Source of the DNA: ZC4RG35 sp964571765
Lineage (GTDB): Bacteria; Actinomycetota; Acidimicrobiia; Spongiisociales; ZC4RG35
Length of the DNA stretch: 64,000 nucleotides
NCBI GenBank assembly: GCA_964571765.1
Contig: CAZNDH010000002.1
Span: 1 to 64,000, forward strand
Direction of reading: 5' to 3'
Shown: one piece after another, positions 1-8,858 of the stretch
Numbering within the stretch: the stretch's first letter is position 1
Layout of the letters: each line of letters starts with the position of its first letter
Made by a program: the position numbers and the translations under genes
The notes under the pieces: model-generated
Told to the model about the DNA's origin: nothing
What the model saw: the letters and a program-made list of their open reading frames with translations, nothing else
Databases searched by the model: none

Positions 1-696
1 ATCCCTGATCCCATGGGTGCCCACCAGGTACCCCCCGGTGGGGAAGTCGGGGCCCTTGACGAACTGGAGGAGCTCCTCGGAGGTGGCATCGGGGTTGTCG
101 ACGACGTGGATGGCGGCGTCGACGATCTCACCGAGGTTGTGTGGTGGGATGTTGGTGGCCATCCCCACTGCGATCCCCTGTGACCCGTTGACCAACAGGT
201 TGGGGAAACGGGAGGGAAGCACCGTCGGCTCCTGGATCTCGCCGTTGTAGTTGTCGATGAAATCGACGGTGTTCTCGTTGATCCCTTCTAGGAGATGGGT
301 GGAGAGGCGGGCGAGACGGCATTCGGTGTAGCGGGCGGCGCCCGGGGGGTCGTCGATGGTCCCGAAGTTCCCCTGGGGGTCGATCAGCATGTACCGCATC
401 GAAAAGTCCTGGCCCATCCGGACCAGTGCGTCGTAGATCGCCTGGTCGCCGTGGGGGTGGTAGTTCCCCATGACGTCACCGACCACCTTGGCGCACTTGC
501 GGTGCGGGCTGGTCGGGTTGATGTTGTTCTCGAACATCGAATAGATGATCCGCCGCTGCACCGGTTTGAGACCGTCGCGAACGTCGGGCAGTGCCCGGGA
601 GACGATCACCGACATGGCGTAGTCGATGAAGCTCGACTCCATCTCGTTGCTTATCTCGATGTCGGGGAAGCCCTCGATGATCTGCTCGTCGGTCAT
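1..696 (-). CDS. gyrA: DNA gyrase subunit A (N-terminal part; runs off the window)
   Basis: Breakage-reunion subunit of DNA gyrase, which introduces negative supercoils together with GyrB. The 232 codons seen begin MTDEQIIEGFPDIEIS and continue through the winged-helix DNA-binding region. The catalytic tyrosine is Tyr123 in the motif AARYTECR (codon 328-330). The quinolone-contacting helix reads HPHGDQAIYD, with Gln85 where E. coli has Ser83, while the acidic residue of that helix is kept. The gene starts 6 bases after the gyrB stop, so the two are co-transcribed. The C-terminal part lies outside the window. Confidence 0.96.
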   Translation of the reverse strand, partial: MTDEQIIEGFPDIEISNEMESSFIDYAMSVIVSRALPDVRDGLKPVQRRIIYSMFENNINPTSPHRKCAKVVGDVMGNYHPHGDQAIYDALVRMGQDFSMRYMLIDPQGNFGTIDDPPGAARYTECRLARLSTHLLEGINENTVDFIDNYNGEIQEPTVLPSRFPNLLVNGSQGIAVGMATNIPPHNLGEIVDAAIHVVDNPDATSEELLQFVKGPDFPTGGYLVGTHGIRD

Positions 697-702
697 GCTC
701 TC

Positions 703-2613
703 TCAGATGTCGAGGAACCGGACGTCGCCGGCGTTCTGCTGGATGAACAACTTACGAGAGGCGACGTCGTCACCCATGAGGGTGACGAACACCTCTTCGG
801 CCCGGGCAGCGTCCTCCATCTCCACCCGGAGCAGGGTGCGGGTTGCCGGGTCCATGGTGGTGTCCCGCAATTCGGCGGGATTCATCTCGCCGAGACCCTT
901 GAACCGGGTCGGCTTCACCTTGGGATGGTCCTTCTGGAAGGCGGCCAGCTCAGCATCGTCCTTGAGATAGTGGACCTGGGTCCCCACCTTGACCCGGTAG
1001 AGAGGCGGCTGGGCGACATAGACGTAGCCGTACTCGATCAGGGGGCGCAGGTGACGGAAGAGCAGGGTGAGGAGCAGCGTGCGGATATGGGCTCCGTCGA
1101 CATCGGCATCGGCGAGGAGTATCACCTTGTGATACCGGGCCTTGGAGATGTCGAAGTCGTCGCCGATCCCGGTGCCCATGGCGGTGATGATGTCCTGGAC
1201 TTCGATGTTCTGAAGTGCCTTGGCCAGCCGGGCCTTCTCCACATTGAGGATCTTCCCCCGGATCGGCAGGATCGCCTGGGTCTCGGAGTCGCGGGCCGCC
1301 TTTGCCGGCCCGGCGGCCGACTTGCCCTCGACTATGAACAACTCCGACTCGGAGGGGTCACGGCTGGAACAGTCGGCCAGCTTGTCAGGGAGGCCCCCGG
1401 AGTCGAGTCCCGACTTACGTCGGGTGAGCTCGCGGGCCTTACGCGCCGCCTCGCGGGCTTTGGCGGCGCTGATGCACTTCTCGACGATGCGACGAGCCTC
1501 GGGCGAGTACTTCTCCAGCCACTCGGGGAGACGGCGGTTGAGCGCCTTCTCCACATAGGAGCGGATCTCGGTGTTGCCCAGCTTGGTCTTGGTCTGACCC
1601 TCGAACTGGGGCTCCTTGACCCGCACCGACAACACCGCGGTGAGACCTTCGCGAACGTCTTCGCCGGTCAGGTTCTCGTCCTTCTCCTTGAGCAGGTTCT
1701 TGGCCCGGGCGAAGTCGTTGATCGCCTTGGTCAGAGCCTTGCGGAAGCCCTCCTCGTGGGTTCCGCCTTCGTGGGTGTTGATGTTGTTGGCGAAGGAGAG
1801 GACCGTCTCGGTGTATGCCGTGGTCCATTGCATGGCGACCTCCACCTCGGCGTCTTCGGCGGAGTCGGCGATGTCGATGATGTGAGGGTGGAGGGGGTCA
1901 CGCTTCGAGTTGAGGTGGTTGACGAAATCGACCAGGCCCCCCCTGTAGTGAAACACGTCCTTCTGCGGCTCCTCGCCGCGCTCGTCGACCAGGGTGATCT
2001 CGAGGCCCCGGTTGAGGAACGCGGTCTCCCGGAGTCGGGATGAGATGACGTCGTAGTCGAACTCGACGGTCTCGGTGAAGATGGTGGGATCGGGCCAGAA
2101 GCGGATGGTGGTCCCAGTCTTCTTTGCATCGCGCAGCTTGCGGGGGTCCTTGGTCCTGGGTACCCCGAGGGAGAACTCCTGGTGCCAGATACTCCCCTCT
2201 CGGCGGATCTCTGCTTCGAGACGGAGAGAGAGAGCATTGACCACCGAGATTCCAACACCGTGGAGGCCCCCCGAAACGGTGTAGGCGCCCTGCTCGAATT
2301 TGCCCCCGGAATGGAGGGTGGTGAGCACCGTTGTCAGTGCGGACCGCCTGGTCTTGGCCACACGGTCCACCGGAATGCCCCGACCATTGTCGACCACCTC
2401 GACCCCACCGTCGGCGAGGAGGGTCACGGTGAGCCGGTCGCAGTAGCCGGCCATGGCCTCGTCCACAGAGTTGTCCACCACCTCCCAGACCAGATGGTGG
2501 AGGCCGCGAGGGCCCGTCGAGCCGATGTACATACCCGGCCGGCGACGTACCGCCTCGAGACCCTCGAGGACGGTGATGTCACTTGCCTGGTAGCTGTCTC
2601 TGGTAGCCGTCAA
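703..2613 (-). CDS. gyrB: DNA gyrase subunit B
   Basis: ATPase subunit of gyrase, 636 aa, the usual length for GyrB lacking the enterobacterial insert. It has the GHKL ATPase (VVDNSVDEAMAG near the N-terminus, GGLHGVGISVVNAL for the lid), a transducer domain and a TOPRIM domain with DADVDG metal ligands. The first TOPRIM motif is EGKSAAGPAK instead of the usual EGDSAGGSAK; Lys431 (codon 1321-1323) replaces the Asp that corresponds to the E. coli GyrB quinolone-resistance position 426. It lies downstream of the recF/dciA genes and upstream of gyrA, the classical actinobacterial order. Confidence 0.97.
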   Translation of the reverse strand: MTATRDSYQASDITVLEGLEAVRRRPGMYIGSTGPRGLHHLVWEVVDNSVDEAMAGYCDRLTVTLLADGGVEVVDNGRGIPVDRVAKTRRSALTTVLTTLHSGGKFEQGAYTVSGGLHGVGISVVNALSLRLEAEIRREGSIWHQEFSLGVPRTKDPRKLRDAKKTGTTIRFWPDPTIFTETVEFDYDVISSRLRETAFLNRGLEITLVDERGEEPQKDVFHYRGGLVDFVNHLNSKRDPLHPHIIDIADSAEDAEVEVAMQWTTAYTETVLSFANNINTHEGGTHEEGFRKALTKAINDFARAKNLLKEKDENLTGEDVREGLTAVLSVRVKEPQFEGQTKTKLGNTEIRSYVEKALNRRLPEWLEKYSPEARRIVEKCISAAKAREAARKARELTRRKSGLDSGGLPDKLADCSSRDPSESELFIVEGKSAAGPAKAARDSETQAILPIRGKILNVEKARLAKALQNIEVQDIITAMGTGIGDDFDISKARYHKVILLADADVDGAHIRTLLLTLLFRHLRPLIEYGYVYVAQPPLYRVKVGTQVHYLKDDAELAAFQKDHPKVKPTRFKGLGEMNPAELRDTTMDPATRTLLRVEMEDAARAEEVFVTLMGDDVASRKLFIQQNAGDVRFLDI

Positions 2614-2755
2614 AGCATCTCTCGCCGCCCCTGCGGCGTCGAGATGCGCCGGGGCTGGGGGAAGGGGAACATCCGCCGTGAAGCGGTGAGTTTCACGTTT
2701 GTCATTTTACCTGATCAAGTGGTCAAAAACGAATCTCAACGAGCCTGGAAGTGGT

Positions 2756-3058
2756 TCAACGCCGCCTCGGCGGGACAACCTCCACCTCGGTGATCAGCCC
2801 TGGTCCGAACCGCTCGGAAAGGGTCGTGAGCAGCCCCGATACCGCGTAACGGAGGAAAGCGACCATCGAAGGGGAGGTTGCCTCGACCACCAGGGTGGGA
2901 CCTCGCACCACGACCGGCCGGGAGTTCCCGGTCCACGGTTTCCCGGCCAACTCCGCCCACTCGCCGAGGAGGTCGGACATGAGCTGCGGATTGGGGAGCC
3001 CGAGACGGGCGAACACATCGTCGAGGCTGTCGGAGAACGGCTCCAGGTCGTTGCTCAT
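2756..3058 (-). CDS. dciA: DUF721 / DciA-family helicase operator
   Basis: A 100-aa DUF721 protein. This family includes DciA, which helps recruit or load the replicative helicase DnaB in bacteria without DnaC. The first half is predicted helical (PFSDSLDDVFARLGL) and the second half is the conserved alpha/beta core (LVVEATSPSMVAFLRY). I chose the ATG at 3058 because it overlaps the recF stop in an ATGA arrangement; a longer frame begins at 3085 inside recF. The position between recF and gyrB matches other Actinobacteria. Its likely partner dnaB is at 33888-35234. Confidence 0.85.
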   Translation of the reverse strand: MSNDLEPFSDSLDDVFARLGLPNPQLMSDLLGEWAELAGKPWTGNSRPVVVRGPTLVVEATSPSMVAFLRYAVSGLLTTLSERFGPGLITEVEVVPPRRR

Positions 3059-4146
3059 ATGACATGTCCTCGGGTCACCCGCCACTCCTTGCCCCCGATG
3101 GGCAGCTCCTCGGGGCGAGCGGACGTGATCAGCGTCTGAGTCTCCTCGGGAAGGTGGCCCGCCAGCGAGGCGGCTCGCTCCGGATCGAGCTCGGAGAAGA
3201 CGTCGTCGAGGAGAAGTACCGGTTGCTCGCCGGTGATGCCTGCCACCGCCCGATGGGCGGCCAGCTTGACGGCCAGGGCGATGGTGCGTTGCTCGCCCTG
3301 GCTGGCATGGGTGCGGGCATCACTTCCGCCCAGGTCGAACCCGGGCTCATCGCGGTGAGGGCCCACGGTGGTCATCTTCCTTTCGTAGTCGGCCGTCCGG
3401 CTCCGATCAAGGGCCTCGTCGATCTTGCCGGCGTACTCGGCGGCGGACACCGACTCGAGACGAGCGTCCCAGGACGGGGTATAGGTGGCTTGGAGTGCTA
3501 CCTCGGCTCCGGCGACATCGCCGTAGGCTTGATCGAGGAGGGGGTCGAGGGTTTCGAGCACCCGAGAGCGGCGGGCCATGACCCGGCCCCCGGCCTGGGC
3601 GAGACGCGAGTCCCATACCCCCAGGGTCACCGGGTCGCGCTCACCGCTGCGGAGAAAGGCGTTCCGCTGCCTCAGCGCTCGCTCATACTCGGCCTGGTCG
3701 GCATGGGACGCCGGCCAGAGCTGCACCGCCAGGTCGTCGAGCAGGTCGCGCCGTTGTGCCGGGCCACGTTTCACCATGTCGAGGTCGTCAGGGAGAAAGG
3801 CGATGACCCGGATCACCCCGAGCAGGTCGGTGGTGCGACGCAGGCGGGTCTTGTCCACCTGGACCCTGCGTGGACCGGATCGGGGTATCTCCATCTCGAT
3901 CAGCCGGTCCCGCTCGACGGAGCCTATGCCGGCCCGGATCACCGCCGACTCTTCTGCTTCGGCGATCAGGGCATGGTCGGGAGAGGACCGGAAGGAGCGC
4001 AAGGTGGACAGGTAGGCAATCGCTTCGAGCAGATTGGTCTTACCGGCCCCGTTATCGCCGACCAGGAGGTTCACCCCGGGGTCGGGGTGCCACTGCAATT
4101 TGGGGTAGGACCGGTAGCCGATCAGTGACAGCCACTCGACCCTCAT
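3055..4146 (-). CDS. recF: DNA replication and repair protein RecF
   Basis: SMC-like ATPase that helps load RecA at single-strand gaps. The 363-aa protein has a Walker A GDNGAGKTN near residues 31-39, an ABC-type signature HASQGEQRT and a Walker B with D-loop VLLLDDVFSELD near the C-terminus. Its start abuts the dnaN stop with no spacer and its stop overlaps the dciA start, so dnaN-recF-dciA read as one unit. Confidence 0.96.
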   Translation of the reverse strand: MRVEWLSLIGYRSYPKLQWHPDPGVNLLVGDNGAGKTNLLEAIAYLSTLRSFRSSPDHALIAEAEESAVIRAGIGSVERDRLIEMEIPRSGPRRVQVDKTRLRRTTDLLGVIRVIAFLPDDLDMVKRGPAQRRDLLDDLAVQLWPASHADQAEYERALRQRNAFLRSGERDPVTLGVWDSRLAQAGGRVMARRSRVLETLDPLLDQAYGDVAGAEVALQATYTPSWDARLESVSAAEYAGKIDEALDRSRTADYERKMTTVGPHRDEPGFDLGGSDARTHASQGEQRTIALAVKLAAHRAVAGITGEQPVLLLDDVFSELDPERAASLAGHLPEETQTLITSARPEELPIGGKEWRVTRGHVI

Positions 4147-5229
4147 TCAGACCCGTACGGGCATGAGGAGGTAGAGAAACTCGTGGTCGCTTCCATCGTC
4201 GATGACACTCGGCTTGTAGCCGTCGATGACCCTGATCCGAACCTTGTCCCCCTTGAGGGCGCTCACCCCATCCTGCAGGTACCGGGGATTGAAGGCGATC
4301 GAAACCTCCTCGTCGGCTCCGCGGAACTCGCCAGCGAGATGCTCCGCCTCGGCACCGACGTCCTGGCGACTGACCGTGACCTCGACACCCCCTTCGACCA
4401 GCTTCATCCGCACCGGGATGTGATCTTCGGCGACCAAGGTCACCCTCCCCAGGGCGTCGAGGAGCTCCTCCTTGTCGAGCACGACTTCGTTTGGGTAGGT
4501 CTCGGGGAGCAGTGTCTGGTACTTGGGAAAGTTCCCATCGATGAGCCGGAGTCGCAGCGATCCTCGCTCCGACGTGAACACCGCCTCGCGTTCCCTCAGT
4601 TGGGCTGACACCTTGGGGGCGCCGATGGTGCGAGGCAGCTCGCGTAGACCTCTAGCTGGTACCAGCCCGGTGCCCTCCATCCCCACGCCGGGAAGTTCGC
4701 GTTTGGTGAGCCGGTAGGAGTCGGTGGCCACCAGACGAAGCCCGGCCTCTGTGCTCTCGAAGAGGACCCCGGTGAGGATGGGACGGGCACCGTCTGCAGA
4801 GGCAGCCACAGTCACCTGATTGATTGCCTCGGCCAAAGCCTCGCCGTCGACCTCTACCCCGTCTCCGACCACGTCTTCTTGGGTGGGGAAGTCTTCGGCG
4901 TTGAGCGGCCGCAGGTTGAAGCGGGGACCGTTGCCCTGTATCTCGACGTCGTTCTCGGTGGCCCCCAGGGTGACCACCCCTGCCGGCATCTTGCGCACCG
5001 CCTCGGAGAGAAGCCGGCCAGGGATCACCGCCCGACCCTCCTCGAGCACCTCGACTTCGGCCTCGGTGCGCACCGTCATGTCGAGGTCGGTCCCGGTGAC
5101 CTTGAGGGTCTTCCCACTCACCTCACAGAGCAGGCCCTGGAGGACGGGCAGTGCCGTCCGCGTCCCAACGGCCCGATTCGCCCGGGTGAGGACGTCGGCG
5201 AGATCGTCTCGCTGAGCTCGGATTCTCAC
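4147..5229 (-). CDS. dnaN: DNA polymerase III sliding clamp (beta subunit)
   Basis: Processivity clamp encircling DNA for Pol III. The 360 aa form the usual three clamp domains; the start MRIRAQRDDLADVLTRANRAV and the C-terminal LYLLMPVRV are typical. It lies directly downstream of dnaA, separated by 175 bases that carry DnaA-box-like sequences, as in mycobacteria and streptomycetes. Confidence 0.96.
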   Translation of the reverse strand: MRIRAQRDDLADVLTRANRAVGTRTALPVLQGLLCEVSGKTLKVTGTDLDMTVRTEAEVEVLEEGRAVIPGRLLSEAVRKMPAGVVTLGATENDVEIQGNGPRFNLRPLNAEDFPTQEDVVGDGVEVDGEALAEAINQVTVAASADGARPILTGVLFESTEAGLRLVATDSYRLTKRELPGVGMEGTGLVPARGLRELPRTIGAPKVSAQLREREAVFTSERGSLRLRLIDGNFPKYQTLLPETYPNEVVLDKEELLDALGRVTLVAEDHIPVRMKLVEGGVEVTVSRQDVGAEAEHLAGEFRGADEEVSIAFNPRYLQDGVSALKGDKVRIRVIDGYKPSVIDDGSDHEFLYLLMPVRV

Positions 5230-5404
5230 AGGTGGTGGTCCCTTCTTCTTCTCTTCTTTGGGTTCAATCTCAGAGTATTAGTCGTAGTAGGGGTTGGGGA
5301 GATGTTGACAACCACGGTTCGGGCCGGGTCACGTTGCGTTTTCGCCTGGGGAAAGTCATGTCGACATCGTCGGGTGGCTGTGGAACAGGAAGTGGACAAC
5401 GCAG
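5230..5404. other. dnaA-dnaN intergenic region with DnaA-box cluster (possible oriC part)
   Basis: 175 bases with two DnaA-box-like 9-mers close together: TGTGGAACA at 5379-5387 and AGTGGACAA at 5391-5399. A third, TGTGGACAC at 5411-5419, sits in the last codons of dnaA. A TA-containing stretch lies near 5265-5285. In mycobacteria and Streptomyces oriC is in this interval. Here the upstream side of dnaA also has boxes, so which side unwinds cannot be decided by eye. Confidence 0.5.
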
Positions 5405-6775
5405 TCACCCTGTGGACACACCACCACCTTTCCTCAGCTCCTGTGTGAGCTGGTTGACTCGGTCGAAGACGGCGCGATCGGATCGAAGGATGCGCTTCAC
5501 CTTCTCCACCGAGTGAAGGACGGTGGTGTGGTCGCGGTTGAAGCGCTCACCGATCTTGGGGAGAGAGAGATCGGTGAGCTCGCGACAGAGGTACATGGCG
5601 ATCTGTCGGGCGAGGACCAGGGGCTGGCGGCGGCTCGATGAGAGGAGGTCCTCTGTGGAGAAACCGTAGGCGTGGGCGGTGGTCCGGATGATGACATCAG
5701 GACCGAGTGGGACCGGTTCGTCACTGGTGACGATGTCCTGGAGCACCCGGGTGGCCGTCTCCAGGTCGATGTCACGACGGTTGAGCGCCGACCAGGCGGT
5801 GACCCGAGTCAAGGCTCCTTCCAGCTCCCGGATGTTGTCGGAGACCAGCCCGGCGATGTGTTCCAGGACATCGAGGGGTACCGGACGGGGGGCGAACTCG
5901 GCGTTGCGTCGCAGGATGGCGAGTCGGGTCTCGACATCGGGAGGCTGGATGTCGGTGAGCAGTCCCCACTCGAAGCGGCTCCGCAACCTGTCCTCGAGGG
6001 TCGACAGGTTGCGGGGGTGGCGATCGGAGCTGATCACCATCTGCTTGCCCGACATGTACAGGGAGTTGAAGGTGTGGAAGAACTCCTCGAGGATCTGTTC
6101 CTTGCCCTCGAAGAACTGGACGTCGTCGAGGAGGAGGATGTCCACGTTGCGGTAGCGATGCTTGAAATCGTCGGGGCGCTTGCGTCGAATCGAGTCGATG
6201 AAATCGTTGAGGAAATTCTCCGAGGAGATGTAGCGAACCACCAGGTCGGGATACATCTCCAGTGCCTGATGCCCCACGGCGTTGAGGAGATGGGTCTTGC
6301 CCAAGCCGGCACCGCCGTAGATGAACAACGGGTTGTAGTGAGCCCCGGGCTGCTCTGCCACCGCCATCGCCGCCGCCCAGGCGAACCGGTTGGACTGGCC
6401 AACGACGAAGCTGTCGAAGCGGTAACGAGAGATCAGGTTCGTTGAACGGGCCGGAGGGCTCACGATCTCCGCCGGCTCGTCATGACCGGCCAGGGAGGTG
6501 ATCTCATCATCGGCGGCCATGCCCTCGCCTACCCGGTACAGCGGCGAGCCCTCCACCCCGTAGACGGAGCGGTAGGCAGCAGCGACCATGTCACCGTGCT
6601 TGTCTCGCACCCAGCGGAGGTGGAACTCGCTGGGTGCTATGAGGACCAGGGTGTCACCCTCGTAGTCGGGCTCGAGACGGGAAAGCCAGGTCTCCCAATT
6701 GTTCTTGGATACCCCCGCCCTGACCGTCTCCCTAAAGGTGCTCCAGTTGTCGTTGGCCTTGGTCGCTTGCGTCAA
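5405..6775 (-). CDS. dnaA: Chromosomal replication initiator DnaA
   Basis: Initiator ATPase that binds DnaA boxes and opens oriC. The 456 aa show domain I (WSTFRETVRAGVSKNNWETW), a short linker, the AAA+ domain with Walker A GGAGLGKT (about residues 154-161) and Walker B ILLLDDVQF (about 213-221), and domain IV with the DNA-contact signature RDHTTVLHSVEKV near residue 415. The linker domain II is short compared with the very long one in Streptomyces. Confidence 0.97.
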   Translation of the reverse strand: MTQATKANDNWSTFRETVRAGVSKNNWETWLSRLEPDYEGDTLVLIAPSEFHLRWVRDKHGDMVAAAYRSVYGVEGSPLYRVGEGMAADDEITSLAGHDEPAEIVSPPARSTNLISRYRFDSFVVGQSNRFAWAAAMAVAEQPGAHYNPLFIYGGAGLGKTHLLNAVGHQALEMYPDLVVRYISSENFLNDFIDSIRRKRPDDFKHRYRNVDILLLDDVQFFEGKEQILEEFFHTFNSLYMSGKQMVISSDRHPRNLSTLEDRLRSRFEWGLLTDIQPPDVETRLAILRRNAEFAPRPVPLDVLEHIAGLVSDNIRELEGALTRVTAWSALNRRDIDLETATRVLQDIVTSDEPVPLGPDVIIRTTAHAYGFSTEDLLSSSRRQPLVLARQIAMYLCRELTDLSLPKIGERFNRDHTTVLHSVEKVKRILRSDRAVFDRVNQLTQELRKGGGVSTG

Positions 6776-7277
6776 AACCTTTGCTCCTCCTCCCCCGCGG
6801 AGTTGTCCACAGAACGATCCACACCTGTGGAAACGATCATGGCCATCCCTCCCGTGGGACCTTCAGTTGCCTTGGGGCGTCGGTCGCCGCTTCGAGCGGC
6901 AAGGAAGTGGCTGACACTCCAGGTTGCGAGTCGGGCGAGTATTGGAGGTGACCACGGCGCCGTCAAGATCGCGAGAATCGACCGTGTGGATGACTCTGAC
7001 CGAGGATGTCCACAGGAAAATCCCAGGTAAACAACGGGATTTCCAGAATGTGGGGTGCGACACCACCTCCCGGCAGTGACATCGAGCCCCAATTCTTCTT
7101 TTCGCGAGCGGTGTGATTTCTTCGCGTTGTCGGTCGACTCCCCCTCCCACGCGCCCGGGTTGACGGGCTCCGCGGGTGTCTGGTCTCCAGAGGTCAGAGG
7201 TGGTGCTCCCCTTCCCTTGCTGCGCTCCGGGTGGTCCCCAGCCATTCGCAGGGGACATCGGGCGGTACCGTCCCAGT
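6776..7277. other. Putative oriC region upstream of dnaA
   Basis: The longest non-coding stretch in the window (502 bases). It holds a perfect actinobacterial DnaA box TTGTCCACA at 6803-6811 and near matches CGATCCACA (6815-6823), TGTGGAAAC (6826-6834), TGTGGATGA (6985-6993) and ATGTCCACA (7006-7014). Next to the last box is an imperfect inverted repeat, GGAAAATCCC (7015-7024) and GGGATTTCC (7036-7044), in locally A/T-richer DNA, and a second A/T-richer patch around 7090-7120. The dnaA promoter must also be here. No ORF in it looks real. Confidence 0.6.
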
Positions 7278-8516
7278 GTGACCAGCTTCAGCCTGTTCGG
7301 AGGTCGGTTGATCGACGGGACCGGAGGGCCGGTAGTCGAGGACGCCATCGTGGTGGTACGCCAGGGCAAGATCGCAAGTGTCGGGGCGGCAGCACCCCCC
7401 GATTTGCAGGTCTTTGATGTCACCGGTCACACCGTGATGCCCGGGCTGATCGACGGGCACGTCCATCTCCGGTCCAGTGCCGCCCCAGGGCGAGCCGGTG
7501 ACTACATGTGGCAGGCCACAACCTTCATCGAGGAACAGACCCTGCACTGCGCCGGTAACGCCCGAATCGCCCTGGAATCCGGTGTGACCACGGTGCGTGA
7601 CATGGCCGGGGGGCGCCCCGAAGTGGCCACCAAACACGCCATCGACGACGGCATCCTCCCCGGTGCCCGGGTTGTTGCCGCCGGGTTCGTCGGGATGACC
7701 GCCGGCCACGGAGACATGTTCTGCCCGGCCGGGATCACACCGCGCTATTGGCCGGAGGCCGACGGCGTCGACGAGTGCCGCAAGCTTGTCCGTGTCCATG
7801 CCCGGGACGGTGTCGATCTGATCAAGGTATGCACCAGCGGCGGGGTGCTCTCCACCGGGGATCGGAACGAGTGGCGGAACTACACCATGGAGGAGACCCT
7901 GGCAATCGTCGACGAGGCGCATGCCTTGGGGATGAAGGTCGCCGCCCACGCCCACACCAAAGCCGGGATCGCCCAGGCGTTGCGCGCCGGGGTCGACACC
8001 ATCGAGCATGGGTCTTCGCTCGACGAGGAGCTGATCGAGATGATGCTGGAGGCCGGTGTCATGCTCTGTCCCACCCTGTCGATCACCACCTTCCTGGTCG
8101 AGCACGGCGCGGAGGCGGGCATCGCCGCCGAGTCGTTGCAGAAGACCTACGACCTGAGAGAACGTAGCCTCGAGGGTCACCGCGCCGCCCATGCTGCCGG
8201 GGTTCCCATCTTCATGGGAACCGATTCGTCTGCGGCGTATCGTTTCGGGCGCCATGCTGGGGAGTTGCGTCTCATGGAGGAGAGGATCGGCCTCTCGCCG
8301 ATGGAGGCCGTGGTGGCCGCCACCGCCAATGCCGCCCGCGCCCTTGGTGTAGGTGACCGGCTGGGCACGGTGGCCCCGGGAATGGTGGCCGACCTTATGG
8401 TCGTCGCCGGGAACCCGCTCGAGGATCTAGCTGTTTTGGAAGATCCTGGCAAGGTGCGGGCCGTGATCCAAGCCGGCGAGGTGATGGTCGACCGAGGCCT
8501 TCACAGATTGTCGTAA
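7278..8516 (+). CDS. Metal-dependent amidohydrolase (imidazolonepropionase/prolidase-like)
   Basis: A 412-aa amidohydrolase of the group annotated as imidazolonepropionase-like or Xaa-Pro dipeptidase-like; the substrate is unknown. The N-terminal beta strands (GGRLIDGTGG) lead to the metal motif GLIDGHVHL. A lysine for carbamylation lies in DLIKVCTSGG, histidines in VAAHAHT and TIEHGSS, and the last aspartate in MGTDSS. The C-terminal strands (LGTVAPGMVADLMVV) are present, so the gene looks intact. The GTG at 7278 is chosen because homology starts there; an ATG-type frame extends to 7176 with no family similarity. It sits between dnaA and rpmH, an unusual place. Confidence 0.88.
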   Translation: MTSFSLFGGRLIDGTGGPVVEDAIVVVRQGKIASVGAAAPPDLQVFDVTGHTVMPGLIDGHVHLRSSAAPGRAGDYMWQATTFIEEQTLHCAGNARIALESGVTTVRDMAGGRPEVATKHAIDDGILPGARVVAAGFVGMTAGHGDMFCPAGITPRYWPEADGVDECRKLVRVHARDGVDLIKVCTSGGVLSTGDRNEWRNYTMEETLAIVDEAHALGMKVAAHAHTKAGIAQALRAGVDTIEHGSSLDEELIEMMLEAGVMLCPTLSITTFLVEHGAEAGIAAESLQKTYDLRERSLEGHRAAHAAGVPIFMGTDSSAAYRFGRHAGELRLMEERIGLSPMEAVVAATANAARALGVGDRLGTVAPGMVADLMVVAGNPLEDLAVLEDPGKVRAVIQAGEVMVDRGLHRLS

Positions 8517-8659
8517 AGGGGACCATCGTCGACCCCGAGGTGGACCTCCCCCTCGCCCTCATCTCGCTGCTCGTCGCCGGCGCCCGGCCCCCCCCGCTTG
8601 ACAGGGGGCCGTCGTTGAGCCATCGCCTCGGCTCGCCAAGCCAGGCCGCGCTCCGAACT

Positions 8660-8689
8660 TTGACATAGGAACCGGGCTCTCCGTAACCT
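8660..8689 (+). promoter_or_regulatory. Predicted rpmH promoter
   Basis: A TTGACA -35 hexamer at 8660-8665 and a TAACCT -10 hexamer at 8684-8689 with an 18-base spacer, about 35 bases before the rpmH start. This is the best housekeeping-type promoter match in the origin region. The rest of the gap after the amidohydrolase gene (8517-8659) shows no gene. Confidence 0.55.
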
Positions 8690-8723
8690 GTGGTGTCCCC
8701 TCTTCCCCAATGACACCACGCCG

Positions 8724-8858
8724 ATGAAACGGACTTACCAACCCAAGGTGCGTCGCCGCAAGCGCCGTCATGGCTTCAGGCACCGGATGCGCACTCGCGC
8801 CGGTCGCGCCGTGCTCAAGGCGAGACGGGACAAGGGTCGGAAGCGTCTCGCTGCCTGA
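8724..8858 (+). CDS. rpmH: 50S ribosomal protein L34 (bL34)
   Basis: A 44-aa, very basic large-subunit protein: MKRTYQPKVRRRKRRHGFRH at the N-terminus and RRDKGRKRLAA at the end, typical of bL34. It is the first gene of the rpmH-rnpA-yidD-yidC-jag run. Its 3' part overlaps the only canonical start codon available to rnpA. Confidence 0.97.
   Translation: MKRTYQPKVRRRKRRHGFRHRMRTRAGRAVLKARRDKGRKRLAA

Noticed and set aside
295..2043. 582-codon open frame on the plus strand
   Set aside because: Antisense to gyrB; composition is the mirror of gyrB codons and no domain is seen. Same reason for the long frames at 12140-13987 (antisense to parA/parB), 13495-14940 and 54931-56277.
2689..2702. Possible second parS (GTTTCACGTTTGTC)
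   Set aside because: Only one half matches the parS core; the other half has several mismatches. A weak match at 12059-12072 was dropped for the same reason.
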